Assembly (NCBI GenBank): GCA_016713785.1 | Contig: JADJOM010000002.1 | Span: forward strand, 682,001-746,000 | DNA length: 64,000 nt | Direction: 5' to 3' | From: Gemmatimonadota bacterium | Lineage (GTDB): Bacteria; Gemmatimonadota; Gemmatimonadetes; Gemmatimonadales; GWC2-71-9 | Shown: in pieces, positions 35,198 to 43,509 of the stretch | Layout of the letters: each line of letters opens with the position of its first letter | Position numbering within the stretch: position 1 is the stretch's first letter | Position numbers and translations under genes: made by a program | The notes under the pieces: model-generated | What the model was told of the DNA's origin: nothing | What the model saw: the letters and a program-made list of their open reading frames with translations, nothing else | The model's database searches: none

Positions 35198-36286
35198 TCA
35201 GGACGTGCGCGGCGCCGGCTCCGGCCCCCCGCGCACCAGCCACTGCAGCCCGGTGGTGACCCCCGAGACGCTGTAGATCACGGCACACCACGCCAGCGCC
35301 ACCTCGGTGATGCCGAGCAGCGCCGCCGGCAGGTAGAGGAAGGTGAAGAAATCGCGCCTGCCGGCCAGCTCCACCGTCTCCTTGAGCACCTGGAACGGCG
35401 TGCGGGGGCCCGCCGGCGCCGCCACGTGGTCCTTCTGCCCCCACCAGCGGATGCTGGTGATGCTGCCGCTCCCCCCGCCCCGGAACATCAGCCCGGCGTA
35501 GAGCGAGGCCTGGTAGACCAGGTGCAGCACCGTGCCCACCAGCGTCACCCAGCCCACCACGGTGGCCCCCTCCCGCCACAGCGCCCACCCGGCCACGGCA
35601 AAGAACCCCACGTTCACCACGTCGTCGCCCACCTGATCGAGCCACTCCCCGAGCCGCGAGCGGATGTACTTGAGGCGCGAGATCTCGCCGTCGCAGCCGT
35701 CGAGGATCGACTGCAGCTGCACCAGCAGCGCCCCCGGCACCAGCATCGCGGCGCCGCCCCACCCGACCAGCCCGATGGCCGCGAGCCCGAACCCCAGCGC
35801 GATGAGCGTCATCTGGTTGGGGGTGAGCGCGGTACGGATGAGCATGCGGGTGATCGCCAGCGAGATCTTCCGGTTGATCGCCCGGCTGACGATGCCATCG
35901 GTGGCCTTGAGCAGGGCGCCGAACAGCAGGTCCTCGGCCTGGCGGGCCGCGGCGGCATCGGGCACAGCGAGCAGGAACTCATCCGGCGTGCGCGGCGCCT
36001 GCTCGATGCCGCCCCGGTAGCCCCGCTGCACCAGGTGCTTGGGCAGGAGCCGGTGCCAGACCAGGCCGACGGGCGCGGTGAGCAGGGGCGGCTCGGCGGC
36101 CACCGGGACGAGGCGCAGGCGGAGCCGCGGGTCGGCGGGGACCAGGGCGATGAGATCGGCGGGGAGCGCAACCTCCTCGATCCCCGCGTCCTGCAGCGAG
36201 AGCAGCTGGCGGAACAGCACGCTCAGCCCGGCCACCTCGAGCCGCGGGTCGCCGGCGGCGGGGAGGGTGAGCGCGGCACGGCGCAT
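35198..36286 (-). CDS. CDP-alcohol phosphatidyltransferase with nucleotidyltransferase-like N-terminus
   Basis: 362 residues. Residues 1-115 look like a worn nucleotidyltransferase fold with no NTP motif. Residues 140-360 form a multi-helix membrane domain with the family signature DGCDGEISRLKYIRSRLGEW at 196-215, then D217 and D221 (D-x2-D-G-x3-R...G-x3-D-x3-D; Ser where Ala is usual). TPNQMTLIA precedes it, as in the neighbouring paralogue. The layout recalls the bifunctional IPCT/DIPPS proteins of di-myo-inositol-phosphate synthesis. The ATG overlaps the upstream stop by one base (TGATG). Confidence 0.8.
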   Translation of the reverse strand: MRRAALTLPAAGDPRLEVAGLSVLFRQLLSLQDAGIEEVALPADLIALVPADPRLRLRLVPVAAEPPLLTAPVGLVWHRLLPKHLVQRGYRGGIEQAPRTPDEFLLAVPDAAAARQAEDLLFGALLKATDGIVSRAINRKISLAITRMLIRTALTPNQMTLIALGFGLAAIGLVGWGGAAMLVPGALLVQLQSILDGCDGEISRLKYIRSRLGEWLDQVGDDVVNVGFFAVAGWALWREGATVVGWVTLVGTVLHLVYQASLYAGLMFRGGGSGSITSIRWWGQKDHVAAPAGPRTPFQVLKETVELAGRRDFFTFLYLPAALLGITEVALAWCAVIYSVSGVTTGLQWLVRGGPEPAPRTS

Positions 36287-37185
36287 CACGCCGCCGCCTG
36301 CCGGGCCTCGAGCCGCATCAGCACCACGAGGTACAGGTTGAGCAGCGTGGTGCACAGCGCGAAGTACACCACGACCGCGGGCGGCCACCAGTACGAGGCC
36401 GTGAGCAGCACGTAGCCCAGCGCAAAGTGGGTCCCGATGCCGAGCAGCGTCCAGGCCTGCATCCGGCCGGCGTTGGCGGCGCGGTAGGCGGCGGGGTCGG
36501 CGGCCGGCGCGATCTGCAGCGCGGCGTGCTGCACCATCGAGTAGTTGTAGTAGAGCGCCAGCAGCAGCGCGTCGCGCAGGCGGCGTTCGCGCCAGGCGCG
36601 GTCGCGTTCGGCCCGGACCGCGCCCAGGTCTTCCTCGCGCTCGGAGTAGCCGGCGCCCGCCCGGGCGATGTAGCGCGACTTGGTGTGGTCGAACAGCGCC
36701 GACTGCACCGCCGAGCTGGCGATGCCGAGCAGCGCCAGCAGCCAGTACCAGGGGCTGCCGAAGGTGGCCGCCATGTACGCCCCGGCGCCCACGCCGAGCG
36801 CGATGCCCACGGCGTAGTCGGCGATGCCGTCGAGGATGGCGCCGTAGGTGGAGGAGATCTTGCGGGCCCGCGCCAGCTGGCCGTCACAGCAGTCGAGCAC
36901 CACCGCGGCAAAGAGGAGCGCGCCGCCGAGCAGCCGGCCGGCGGGCCAGTCCGTGGCAAGGCCGGTGACCACGCCGCCCGAGACCCCGACGAGCCCGGAG
37001 AGCAGCGTGACCTGGTTCGGCGTGATGGGGGTGTGCAGCAGCAGGGCGACGACCCGGCGGGCGAGCGGGCGGTGGATCCGCTCGTCCACCCACTCCTCGA
37101 CCTCGGGCGGCTTGGCCGGCGCGGCGGGGGCCGGGCTAGCGGGCAAAGCGGGCGCGGGCATCCTCGAGGTCGGCGAGGTCATCAA
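36286..37185 (-). CDS. CDP-alcohol phosphatidyltransferase
   Basis: 299 residues with about six membrane helices. The catalytic signature DCCDGQLARARKISSTYGAI runs from D98, with D101, D119 and D123 in register, so the active site is complete. TPNQVTLLSGL precedes it, shared with the next gene. It would transfer a phospho-alcohol from CDP-X to a lipid or polyol. The start is uncertain: ATG at 37185 overlaps the nucleotidyltransferase by 50 bases; an in-frame ATG at 37161 overlaps less. Confidence 0.85.
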   Translation of the reverse strand: MMTSPTSRMPAPALPASPAPAAPAKPPEVEEWVDERIHRPLARRVVALLLHTPITPNQVTLLSGLVGVSGGVVTGLATDWPAGRLLGGALLFAAVVLDCCDGQLARARKISSTYGAILDGIADYAVGIALGVGAGAYMAATFGSPWYWLLALLGIASSAVQSALFDHTKSRYIARAGAGYSEREEDLGAVRAERDRAWRERRLRDALLLALYYNYSMVQHAALQIAPAADPAAYRAANAGRMQAWTLLGIGTHFALGYVLLTASYWWPPAVVVYFALCTTLLNLYLVVLMRLEARQAAA

Positions 37186-37864
37186 TCTCGGTCCATTCGT
37201 GGTGGCCGATCGGAACGGTGCGGAAGCTAACGCCCGCGTGCATCATCCGCTGGAAGGCGTCCTCGTAGTAGCCCTGGGTGTCACCGGCGTCGCGCATGGC
37301 CTCGAGGGTGGCCCAGAAGATCGGCAGCGCGAGCCCGCCCACCTTCTGGATCCCGATCGACTCGCCGGCGCACTGCGCGGGGTCGAGCGCCTTGGCCAGG
37401 CGCCGGACGCTGCCCTGGGCGTCGAGCAGCGCCTTCATCTCTTCATCCCCGAGGGCGGTCTCGGTGTCGAGCAGCAGCGCGGCGGGCGCCGGGTCGGCCA
37501 CCAGGCGGGCCAGGGCGTCGCCGCTGAGCACCACGTCGCCGTCGCAGATCACGATGCCCCGCCCCGCGCAGCGCTCCCGGGCGGCGAGCACGCTCATGCA
37601 GTTGCCGGTGGTCGCGTAGAGCGGGTTGGGCGTGAGGCGCACCTCGAGGGGCGGCGGCTGGTGCCGGAGGTGCTCCTCCACCTGCTCGGCGCGATAGCCG
37701 GTGACCACCACGGCGCGGGGAATGCCCGCGGCGGCGATGCGCTCCAGCTGCCGGGCCAGGATGGTCCGGCCGCCCACGTCGAGCAGCGGCTTGGGCGTCT
37801 CGTCGGTGAGCGGCCGGAGGCGCGAGCCGAGGCCCGCGGCGAGGATGATCGCGGTGAGGTCCAT
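37136..37864 (-). CDS. LicC/PntC-type cytidylyltransferase
   Basis: 242 residues. IILAAGLGSRLRPLTDETPKP is the NTP-transferase start. CDGDVVLSGDAL is a metal-binding acid strand. YYEDAFQRMM and HHEWTEIDDLADLEDA at the end match phosphocholine or 2-aminoethylphosphonate cytidylyltransferases (LicC, PntC), which make CDP-choline or CMP-AEP. It lies immediately before a CDP-alcohol transferase and after an aminoethylphosphonate-type aminotransferase, favouring an amino-alcohol or aminophosphonate substrate (inference). Confidence 0.78.
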   Translation of the reverse strand: MDLTAIILAAGLGSRLRPLTDETPKPLLDVGGRTILARQLERIAAAGIPRAVVVTGYRAEQVEEHLRHQPPPLEVRLTPNPLYATTGNCMSVLAARERCAGRGIVICDGDVVLSGDALARLVADPAPAALLLDTETALGDEEMKALLDAQGSVRRLAKALDPAQCAGESIGIQKVGGLALPIFWATLEAMRDAGDTQGYYEDAFQRMMHAGVSFRTVPIGHHEWTEIDDLADLEDARARFAR

Positions 37865-37919
37865 GGGGCGGAATGATAACCGGCGAGATGCGACGGAGGA
37901 TCAACCGGGCGCGGGCGCC

Positions 37920-37952
37920 GGGACACGGGAAGCGGTCCGCTTCCCGTGTCCC
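37920..37952. repeat. Long perfect inverted repeat between operon genes
   Basis: GGGACACGGGAAGCGG and CCGCTTCCCGTGTCCC are separated by one base. It lies between the aminotransferase stop and the cytidylyltransferase start in a minus-strand operon and may act as an attenuator or RNA-processing hairpin. Confidence 0.7.
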
Positions 37953-37963
37953 CTGTCCCGTCC

Positions 37964-39142
37964 CTACAGCCCCGCGATGTCCCGCACCGCCTCGAGGAAG
38001 CGGTCGATCGTCGCGAGGTCGATGTGGCCCATGTTGGCCACGAGGAAGCTGTCGTGGCTCACCGGGCCCTTGCCCCGGTACACCAGGAAGCCGCGGGTGC
38101 GCAGGTCGTGGTTGAACGAGTCGAAGCTGAGCCCCGAGGGGAGCTGCGCCACCGTGAGCGACGACGCGCTGCCCGGCCCGTCGTAGCGGAGCTTGAGCCC
38201 GAGCCCCAGCAGGCCGGCCCGCAGCCGCGCGTTGAGCGCCTGGTAGCTGGCCCGGCGCGCCGGGACGCCGCCCTCCGCCTCGAGCTCCGCCAGCGCGGCG
38301 TCGAGCGCCACCACCGCGGTGACGGGCGGGGTGAAGGGGGTCTGCCCGTTGTCCTTGAAGGCGGTGCGGTAGCGGCGCAGGTCCAGGAACATGGACCGCG
38401 GCCGCACGTGCGCCGTCTCCTGCCACAGCTCCTTGCGCACCACCACGAACGCCGCGCCCGCCACGCCGTGCAGGCACTTGTTGGCCGAGCCGATCGCCAC
38501 CGAGGCGCGGCTGCGGACCATGTCGAAGTCCTCGGCGCCGAGGCTCGAGACCACGTCCACGAAGTAGCGGATGTGCCGCGGCGCGAGCAGGCGGCCCACC
38601 TCGTTGACCGGGTTGAGCCGGCCCACGCTGGTCTCGTGGTGCACCATGGCCACCGCGCGGATGCGCGGGTCGCCGTCGAGCATCCCCTGCACCTGCTCCA
38701 GCACGATGGGCTCGCCCCAGTCGTAGCGGAGGTGGCTCATGTGGATGCCCAGGCACTGCGCCATCTCCGCGATGCGCTCGCCGAAGGCGCCGTTGGACAC
38801 CACCAGCAGCCGCTCGTCCTGCGCCACGAAGGTGGCCAGCACGGCCTCGGTCACCGCCGTGGCCCCGCCACCGGTTACCAGCACCTCGTGGCCCGGAGCC
38901 CCGGCCACCACCTTGAGCCGCTCCACCACCCGGCCCAGCACGTCCACGAAGGCCTGGTCGCGATGGGAGATATCCTGGCGCGCCAGCGCCTGCTTGACCC
39001 GGGGTGAGGTGGAGCACGGCCCCGGGCAGAGCAGGGTCACCTGATCCGCCCCCTCCGGCACCCGCAACGGGACCGCCCGCACCGACTCCGAGTCGAGGCG
39101 GCGATGGCGTGTCAGGTTATCCAGTGCGGCGTGTGATTTCAT
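37964..39142 (-). CDS. 2-aminoethylphosphonate-type aminotransferase (PhnW-like)
   Basis: 392 residues of fold-type I, class V. The PLP lysine is K222 in VAIGSANKCLHGVAGAAFVV, the typical SANKC..G of AEP:pyruvate transaminases. LLCPGPCSTSPRVKQAL opens it and VDVVSSLGAE holds the PLP aspartate. The reaction interconverts 2-aminoethylphosphonate and phosphonoacetaldehyde. No phosphonatase (catabolism) or PEP mutase/decarboxylase (synthesis) lies in the window, but the cytidylyltransferase next to it favours the synthetic direction. The ATG at 39142 was chosen; the upstream extension has no family match. Confidence 0.8.
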   Translation of the reverse strand: MKSHAALDNLTRHRRLDSESVRAVPLRVPEGADQVTLLCPGPCSTSPRVKQALARQDISHRDQAFVDVLGRVVERLKVVAGAPGHEVLVTGGGATAVTEAVLATFVAQDERLLVVSNGAFGERIAEMAQCLGIHMSHLRYDWGEPIVLEQVQGMLDGDPRIRAVAMVHHETSVGRLNPVNEVGRLLAPRHIRYFVDVVSSLGAEDFDMVRSRASVAIGSANKCLHGVAGAAFVVVRKELWQETAHVRPRSMFLDLRRYRTAFKDNGQTPFTPPVTAVVALDAALAELEAEGGVPARRASYQALNARLRAGLLGLGLKLRYDGPGSASSLTVAQLPSGLSFDSFNHDLRTRGFLVYRGKGPVSHDSFLVANMGHIDLATIDRFLEAVRDIAGL

Positions 39143-39306
39143 CACGCAGGCATTCCCCGGGCGTGTGCGGGTGAAACGAACCGACACGCTCACGTAAAGT
39201 TTTGTATAACAATTACTTAGAAGACTGTTCCGGGACCGGTCCACGGCTCAGAATCACGATTCGGTCTCGAAAGCGTAGCTCTTGCAGCAGGAAAGGAGCC
39301 ATACGG

Positions 39307-39368
39307 GGCGGCTCGGTGACCGAGCGCCCTTCGGGAGCGGCGACGCCGCGACCCGGGCGCGAGGGAAT
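39307..39368 (+). repeat. Dispersed repeat, diverged copy C
   Basis: Matches the core of copies A and B over GACCGAG, GCCCTTCGGGAGCGGCG, CGCGACCCGGG and CGAGGGA, with changes near the centre and no heptad array. It lies in the non-coding stretch between the divergent-facing polymer genes, just downstream of a glycosyltransferase gene. Confidence 0.65.
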
Positions 39369-39381
39369 CCGCCTGGGGACG

Positions 39382-40599
39382 CTAGCGGCCCAGCGCCCAG
39401 CGCAGCGATTCACCGAGCCAGGCGGAGGCGCGCCAGGGGTCGGGGACGGGCAGGGTGGAGGGAGGGGCGGCGAGGCGGGCCGCGAGGAAGTCGGCGATGC
39501 GCGCGGCGCGGGCATCCCAGGTGAGGTGCTGCGCCGTGGCCAGGGCACCGGCAGACAGCACGCGGGCGCGCCCCGGATCGGCCGCGATGCCGCGCAGCGT
39601 GGCCACCGTGCCGGCCACGTCCCCGGGCGCGACCAGCGCCGCGTTCTCGCGGTCGTGCAGCAGCTCGGCGGTGTCGGGCGCCCGCGGCGCCAGCAGCACC
39701 CGGCCCGCGGCCAGGTACAGGAAGAGCTTGATCGGCAGCACCGTGTTGCCGTGGCGCTCCAGGGGGGCGAGACTCGGGGGGACGATCAGCACGTCCGCGG
39801 CGTACAGCCAGGGCGCCAGCTCGCGGAACTTGAGCCAGGGGACGATCGTGACGTTGGGGTGCGCCCGCGCGGCGCGCTCCACCGGCCCCTCGCCCTCCGA
39901 ACCGATCAGCACGAAGCCGATCTCCGGCGCCTGGTCGGCCGCGGCCAGCAGGATCTCGAGTCCCTTGCGGGCGTTCATCCGCCCGCTGTACACCACGGTG
40001 AAGCGGTGCGGGGGCAGCTTGAGCGCGACGCGGGCCTCGGCCTGGGTAAGCCGCGGTTCCATCCGCCCGGGGTCCCAGCCGTTGTGGGCCACGAGCATCC
40101 GGTCGTCCGGCACGCCCAGCCGGTGATAGCTCTGCTGGGCATGGGCGGAGTGGAAGATCGCCGCCACCAGCGCCGGGTGCCGCAGCACGCCGCGCAGGAA
40201 GGGCTGCAACGGCGGCACCTGGTCGCCCCAGGGGCGGAAGTGCTCGTACACCACCCGGTGGCCGGCCCGGAGCATGGCCCACGCGCCGGGGAGGTTCCGG
40301 GTGTAGACCAGGTCGGCCTCGCGCGCGGCGGGATGGTGCGCGGCGCGCCGGGCGTGGGACCACTTCTCCGGGCCGCGCAGGCCGCGCCAGCGGAGCGCCA
40401 GGTGGTGCAGCGCGAAGTCGCCACGCACCTGGTAGTACTCGTGCAGCGGCGCCGGATCGGCGGGACCCGTGACGGGACCCGGCACCAGCAACGACATTGC
40501 CACCCCGCGCCGCGCAAGCGCGGCCACGGTGTTCACCACCTGCTCGGTGTCGGCGCCGGTATTGGGAACCGGGCTGTCGAAGCTGTAGCAGATCTTCAT
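39382..40599 (-). CDS. GT4-family glycosyltransferase
   Basis: 405 residues of GT-B fold. The N-terminal domain starts MKICYSFDSPVPNTGADTEQ. The C-terminal domain has FTVVYSGRMNARKGLEILL (about 214-232) and the E-x7-E-like region GNTVLPIKLFLYLAAGR. It would use a nucleotide sugar to extend a lipid-linked glycan at the cytoplasmic membrane face. The ATG at 40599 was chosen as the first residue of the Rossmann strand. Confidence 0.85.
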   Translation of the reverse strand: MKICYSFDSPVPNTGADTEQVVNTVAALARRGVAMSLLVPGPVTGPADPAPLHEYYQVRGDFALHHLALRWRGLRGPEKWSHARRAAHHPAAREADLVYTRNLPGAWAMLRAGHRVVYEHFRPWGDQVPPLQPFLRGVLRHPALVAAIFHSAHAQQSYHRLGVPDDRMLVAHNGWDPGRMEPRLTQAEARVALKLPPHRFTVVYSGRMNARKGLEILLAAADQAPEIGFVLIGSEGEGPVERAARAHPNVTIVPWLKFRELAPWLYAADVLIVPPSLAPLERHGNTVLPIKLFLYLAAGRVLLAPRAPDTAELLHDRENAALVAPGDVAGTVATLRGIAADPGRARVLSAGALATAQHLTWDARAARIADFLAARLAAPPSTLPVPDPWRASAWLGESLRWALGR

Positions 40600-40602
40600 G
40601 TG

Positions 40603-40640
40603 GGCGGCTCGGTGACCGAAGGCCCTGCGGGAGTCCCGGC
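40603..40640 (+). repeat. Dispersed repeat, partial copy D
   Basis: GGCGGCTCGGTGACCGA and GGCCCTGCGGGAGT match the first half of copy C; the second half is missing. Confidence 0.5.
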
Positions 40641-40723
40641 CGGATGGTGATGGTGGCGCCGCGGCGATATCCAGCCCGGCAAACGTAGGAACCACGGCGC
40701 GTGAACGCCAGTAACGGAGTCCG

Positions 40724-42193
40724 GTGACCGACCGCGCGATCGACGCGAAGCACGAAATGCAGCGGGGGCTCTGGTGGATGGGAGCCGCCACCCTGGCCAT
40801 GCGGCTGCTCGACGTGGGCGGCAGCCTGCTGGTGCTGCAATTCCTCTCCCCCGCCGACGTCGGCCTCGCGGCGCTGGCCTGGAGCATCGCCGTGGCCCTC
40901 GAGGCCTTCAACGGCCTCGGCGTGGGCCAGTGGATCGTGCGCCAGCGCGACCTCACCCACGAGGCGCTCTCCGGCCTGTTCTGGTTCTGCACCCTCCTCG
41001 GCGTGGCGGCCGTGGCCGTGATGCTCGCCCTCGCCCCGCTGCTCGCCGTCTTCTACGCCGACCCGCGGCTCGGGCCCATGATCGTCGTGAGCGCCGCCAA
41101 GCTCATCTTCGTCGGCGCGGCGCTGGTCCCGCTGCAGCTCCTCACCCGCGACCTCCAGTTCAAGCTCTCCGGCGCGGTACAGACCCTCGCCACCCTCGGC
41201 GAGGCGGTCACCAAGGTGGTGCTGGTCGTGGCGGGCTTCGGCGCCTGGGGGCTGGTGCTCGCCGGCGTGGCGCGCGGGGTGTTCCTCTGCCTGGCCCTCT
41301 GGCGCCTGGCGCCGTTCCGCCCCGCCCGCGTGGCGGCCGACGGCACCACCCGCGAGGCCATCCGCTTCGGGCTTCGCACCGCGCTCGCGAGCATCCTGTA
41401 CCACGTCTACCGCAACATGGACTTCCTGCTCATCGGCCGGGTGCTCGGCACCCGCGTGCTGGGCATCTACCAGACCGCCTTCCAGCTCGGCATGACGCCG
41501 CTCGAGATCGTGCTGCAGCTGGTCAACCGGGTGCAGTACCCCATCTACGCCCGGCTGCGCGACCTGCCCGGGGAGCTCACCCAGGCGTTCAACCGGAGCG
41601 CCCGCGCCCTGCTGCTGATCCTCGGCCCGGTGGCGGCGCTGCTCTGCTTTGCGAGCACCGACATCCTGCAGCTGGTCGGGGCGGGGAAGTGGCTGCCGGC
41701 GGTGCCGATGATCCAGGTGCTGGTGTGGGCCAGCCTGCTGCGTGGGCTCTCGCAGCTCTTCCCGCAGCTCTACAACGCCACGGGCCGCCCCGGCTTCTCG
41801 GTGGTGGACGCGCTGGTCACCGGCGCCACGCTGGTCTCGGGCTTTGCGCTGGCGCTGTGGCTCGCGCCCGAAGGCGATGGGGCGCAGTGGGTGGCGTGGG
41901 TGTGGCTGCTCTCGTATCCGCTGCCGCTGGCGGCGCACTTCTGGATGGCGGCCCGCTGCTCGCCGGTGCGGGCGGGCCCGCTGCTGCGGGAGCTGGTGCG
42001 GCCGCTGCTCGGCGTCGTGCTGGTGGCGCTGTTGCTGGCGCTGGCCAGCCGGCTGCGGCCGCTGGTCGGCTCGCCGGTGCTGATGCTGGCGCTGCTCATC
42101 CCGCTGGCGCTCGCCGCGCACGCGCTCTTCCTGCGCTGGGGGATGCGCCTGCGCCCGGGCGACATACTCCCGAAGAAGTCCGCCGCCAGTTAG
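40724..42193 (+). CDS. Polysaccharide flippase (Wzx/MOP type)
   Basis: 489 residues, GTG start with CGGAG upstream, and 12-14 membrane helices throughout. FLSPADVGLAALAWSIAVAL, LGVGQWIVRQRDL and GRVLGTRVLGIYQTAFQLG are typical of the MOP/RfbX oligosaccharide-lipid flippases that move undecaprenol-linked glycans across the inner membrane. It is divergent from the glycosyltransferase upstream and converges with the polymer-transferase genes. Confidence 0.88.
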   Translation: MTDRAIDAKHEMQRGLWWMGAATLAMRLLDVGGSLLVLQFLSPADVGLAALAWSIAVALEAFNGLGVGQWIVRQRDLTHEALSGLFWFCTLLGVAAVAVMLALAPLLAVFYADPRLGPMIVVSAAKLIFVGAALVPLQLLTRDLQFKLSGAVQTLATLGEAVTKVVLVVAGFGAWGLVLAGVARGVFLCLALWRLAPFRPARVAADGTTREAIRFGLRTALASILYHVYRNMDFLLIGRVLGTRVLGIYQTAFQLGMTPLEIVLQLVNRVQYPIYARLRDLPGELTQAFNRSARALLLILGPVAALLCFASTDILQLVGAGKWLPAVPMIQVLVWASLLRGLSQLFPQLYNATGRPGFSVVDALVTGATLVSGFALALWLAPEGDGAQWVAWVWLLSYPLPLAAHFWMAARCSPVRAGPLLRELVRPLLGVVLVALLLALASRLRPLVGSPVLMLALLIPLALAAHALFLRWGMRLRPGDILPKKSAAS

Positions 42194-42205
42194 GCTGGCG
42201 TTGTC

Positions 42206-42317
42206 TACCGCCGTACCGCCGTACCGCCCTACCGCCCTACCGCCCTACCGCCACTCCCTCGGGCCCGGGTCGCGGCTGCGCCGCTCCCGAAGGGCCCTCG
42301 GTCGCCGCCCTACCGCC
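42206..42317 (-). repeat. Dispersed repeat, copy B
   Basis: Core 42246-42317 is identical base for base to copy A (72 of 72) on the opposite strand, with a tandem array of TACCGCC units at 42206-42252. The last unit supplies the TAG stop of the gene at 42310-43509, so the repeat has come to sit directly on the end of a coding region. Confidence 0.88.
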
Positions 42318-43509
42318 GTCCCGCCAGCGCCGCGATCACCTCCGCCATCCGCGCCGAGGTCCCGCCATCCACCCCGTGGATGTGCGCCGCGAGCCACGCC
42401 GCCGCGCGTTCGCGGCAGCAGTCCGGCTCGGTGAGCGCGCGGCTGACCGCGGCCAGTGCCTCCGTGGCATCGCGGGCGGAGAGGCCGCCGTTGTCCTCCG
42501 GCGCATTCATCCAGTCCGGGGCGGCCTCCGCCCGCCGGGCCCGCAGCCCGAAGCGGGTCAGCCGCGAGAACCGCACCCGGGCGCCGGGCGGCGGCACCAG
42601 GTGGACGCTCGGCCGGCCGGAGTAGTAGAAGAAGGTCACGAACGACGACAGGTTGCTCACCATGGCGTCGGCCACCACCAGGTCGGCCAGGTTGTCGGGC
42701 CGCTCGTTCTTGAACTTGAGCTCCACGTGGGGGAACCGCGCCGCCTCGCGACCCAGCGCCTCGAGGTAGGCCGCCTCGTACCGCCAGCGGTCGTGCAGGC
42801 AGAACAGCACGTTGGCGCCGTGGTCGGCGGCGCGGGCACACAGCGCCGCCACGAACGCGAGGTCGGCATCCATCGGCGAGCGGCCCAGCAGCGACGGCTG
42901 CCAGCTGCCCGGGAAGATGCGGCCGTAGTGCCAGGTGAAGTTGAGCAGCAGCGTGGGGCGGCCGGTCACGTCGATCCGGTAGGCGGGCGCCAGCTCGGCC
43001 CGGGTGTACGGCGGGGCCAGCAGCAGGTCGCTGAAGCAGGAACCCACCACCGCGCAGTTGTCCGGGGCCACGCCCCACGACTCCACCCGCCAGTCGCGGT
43101 CACGCGCGTGGTAGCATTGCGCCACGAACCGGCTGGCGGGTGCCCGCGGGTCCTGCCCGGTGAGCCGCGCCACGTGCCGCAGCCGCTCGGCCACGTCCGT
43201 GGGCGGCGTGGACTTCCACCCCAGCCCGTGCCAGAGGAAGCACACCCGCGGCGCGGCGGCGAACTCGGGGAAGTGGTTGTCGCACACCACCACGTCGGCC
43301 CGGAACGCCTCGACGGCGGCGCGGGTGGCGGCGTCCTTCCGCTCGAGCATCGGGGCTCCCAGCGGCCGCGCCCGGGCCAGCGGCTCCCCGCGCCACGCGG
43401 CCAGTCCGTCGGCGGCGATGAGCAGCTCGGTATCGGCCCGCGCGTCGAGCGCCAGGGCCAGCGCCAGGATATCGGCCTGCAGCGTCGAGACCCAGAGCAG
43501 CACCCGCAT
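42310..43509 (-). CDS. CDP-glycerol glycerophosphotransferase-like protein
   Basis: 399 residues of GT-B-like fold. FLWHGLGWKSTPPTD, LNFTWHYGRIFPG, LFCLHDRWRYE and DLVVADAMVSNLSSFVTFFY are reminiscent of the TagB/TagF glycerophosphotransferase family (PF04464), where the His residues and the late Ser/Asp strand bind phosphate. Similarity is distant. Such enzymes polymerise or transfer glycerol-phosphate from CDP-glycerol. It overlaps the GT4 stop by one base (TGATG). The stop codon lies in repeat copy B. Confidence 0.6.
   Translation of the reverse strand: MRVLLWVSTLQADILALALALDARADTELLIAADGLAAWRGEPLARARPLGAPMLERKDAATRAAVEAFRADVVVCDNHFPEFAAAPRVCFLWHGLGWKSTPPTDVAERLRHVARLTGQDPRAPASRFVAQCYHARDRDWRVESWGVAPDNCAVVGSCFSDLLLAPPYTRAELAPAYRIDVTGRPTLLLNFTWHYGRIFPGSWQPSLLGRSPMDADLAFVAALCARAADHGANVLFCLHDRWRYEAAYLEALGREAARFPHVELKFKNERPDNLADLVVADAMVSNLSSFVTFFYYSGRPSVHLVPPPGARVRFSRLTRFGLRARRAEAAPDWMNAPEDNGGLSARDATEALAAVSRALTEPDCCRERAAAWLAAHIHGVDGGTSARMAEVIAALAGRR

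Noticed and set aside
37964..39142. Phosphonate breakdown by the PhnW-like enzyme
   Set aside because: No phosphonatase (phnX), phnA/phnY or phosphonate transporter is adjacent. Neighbours activate and transfer alcohol phosphates, so the synthetic direction is favoured, though not proven.
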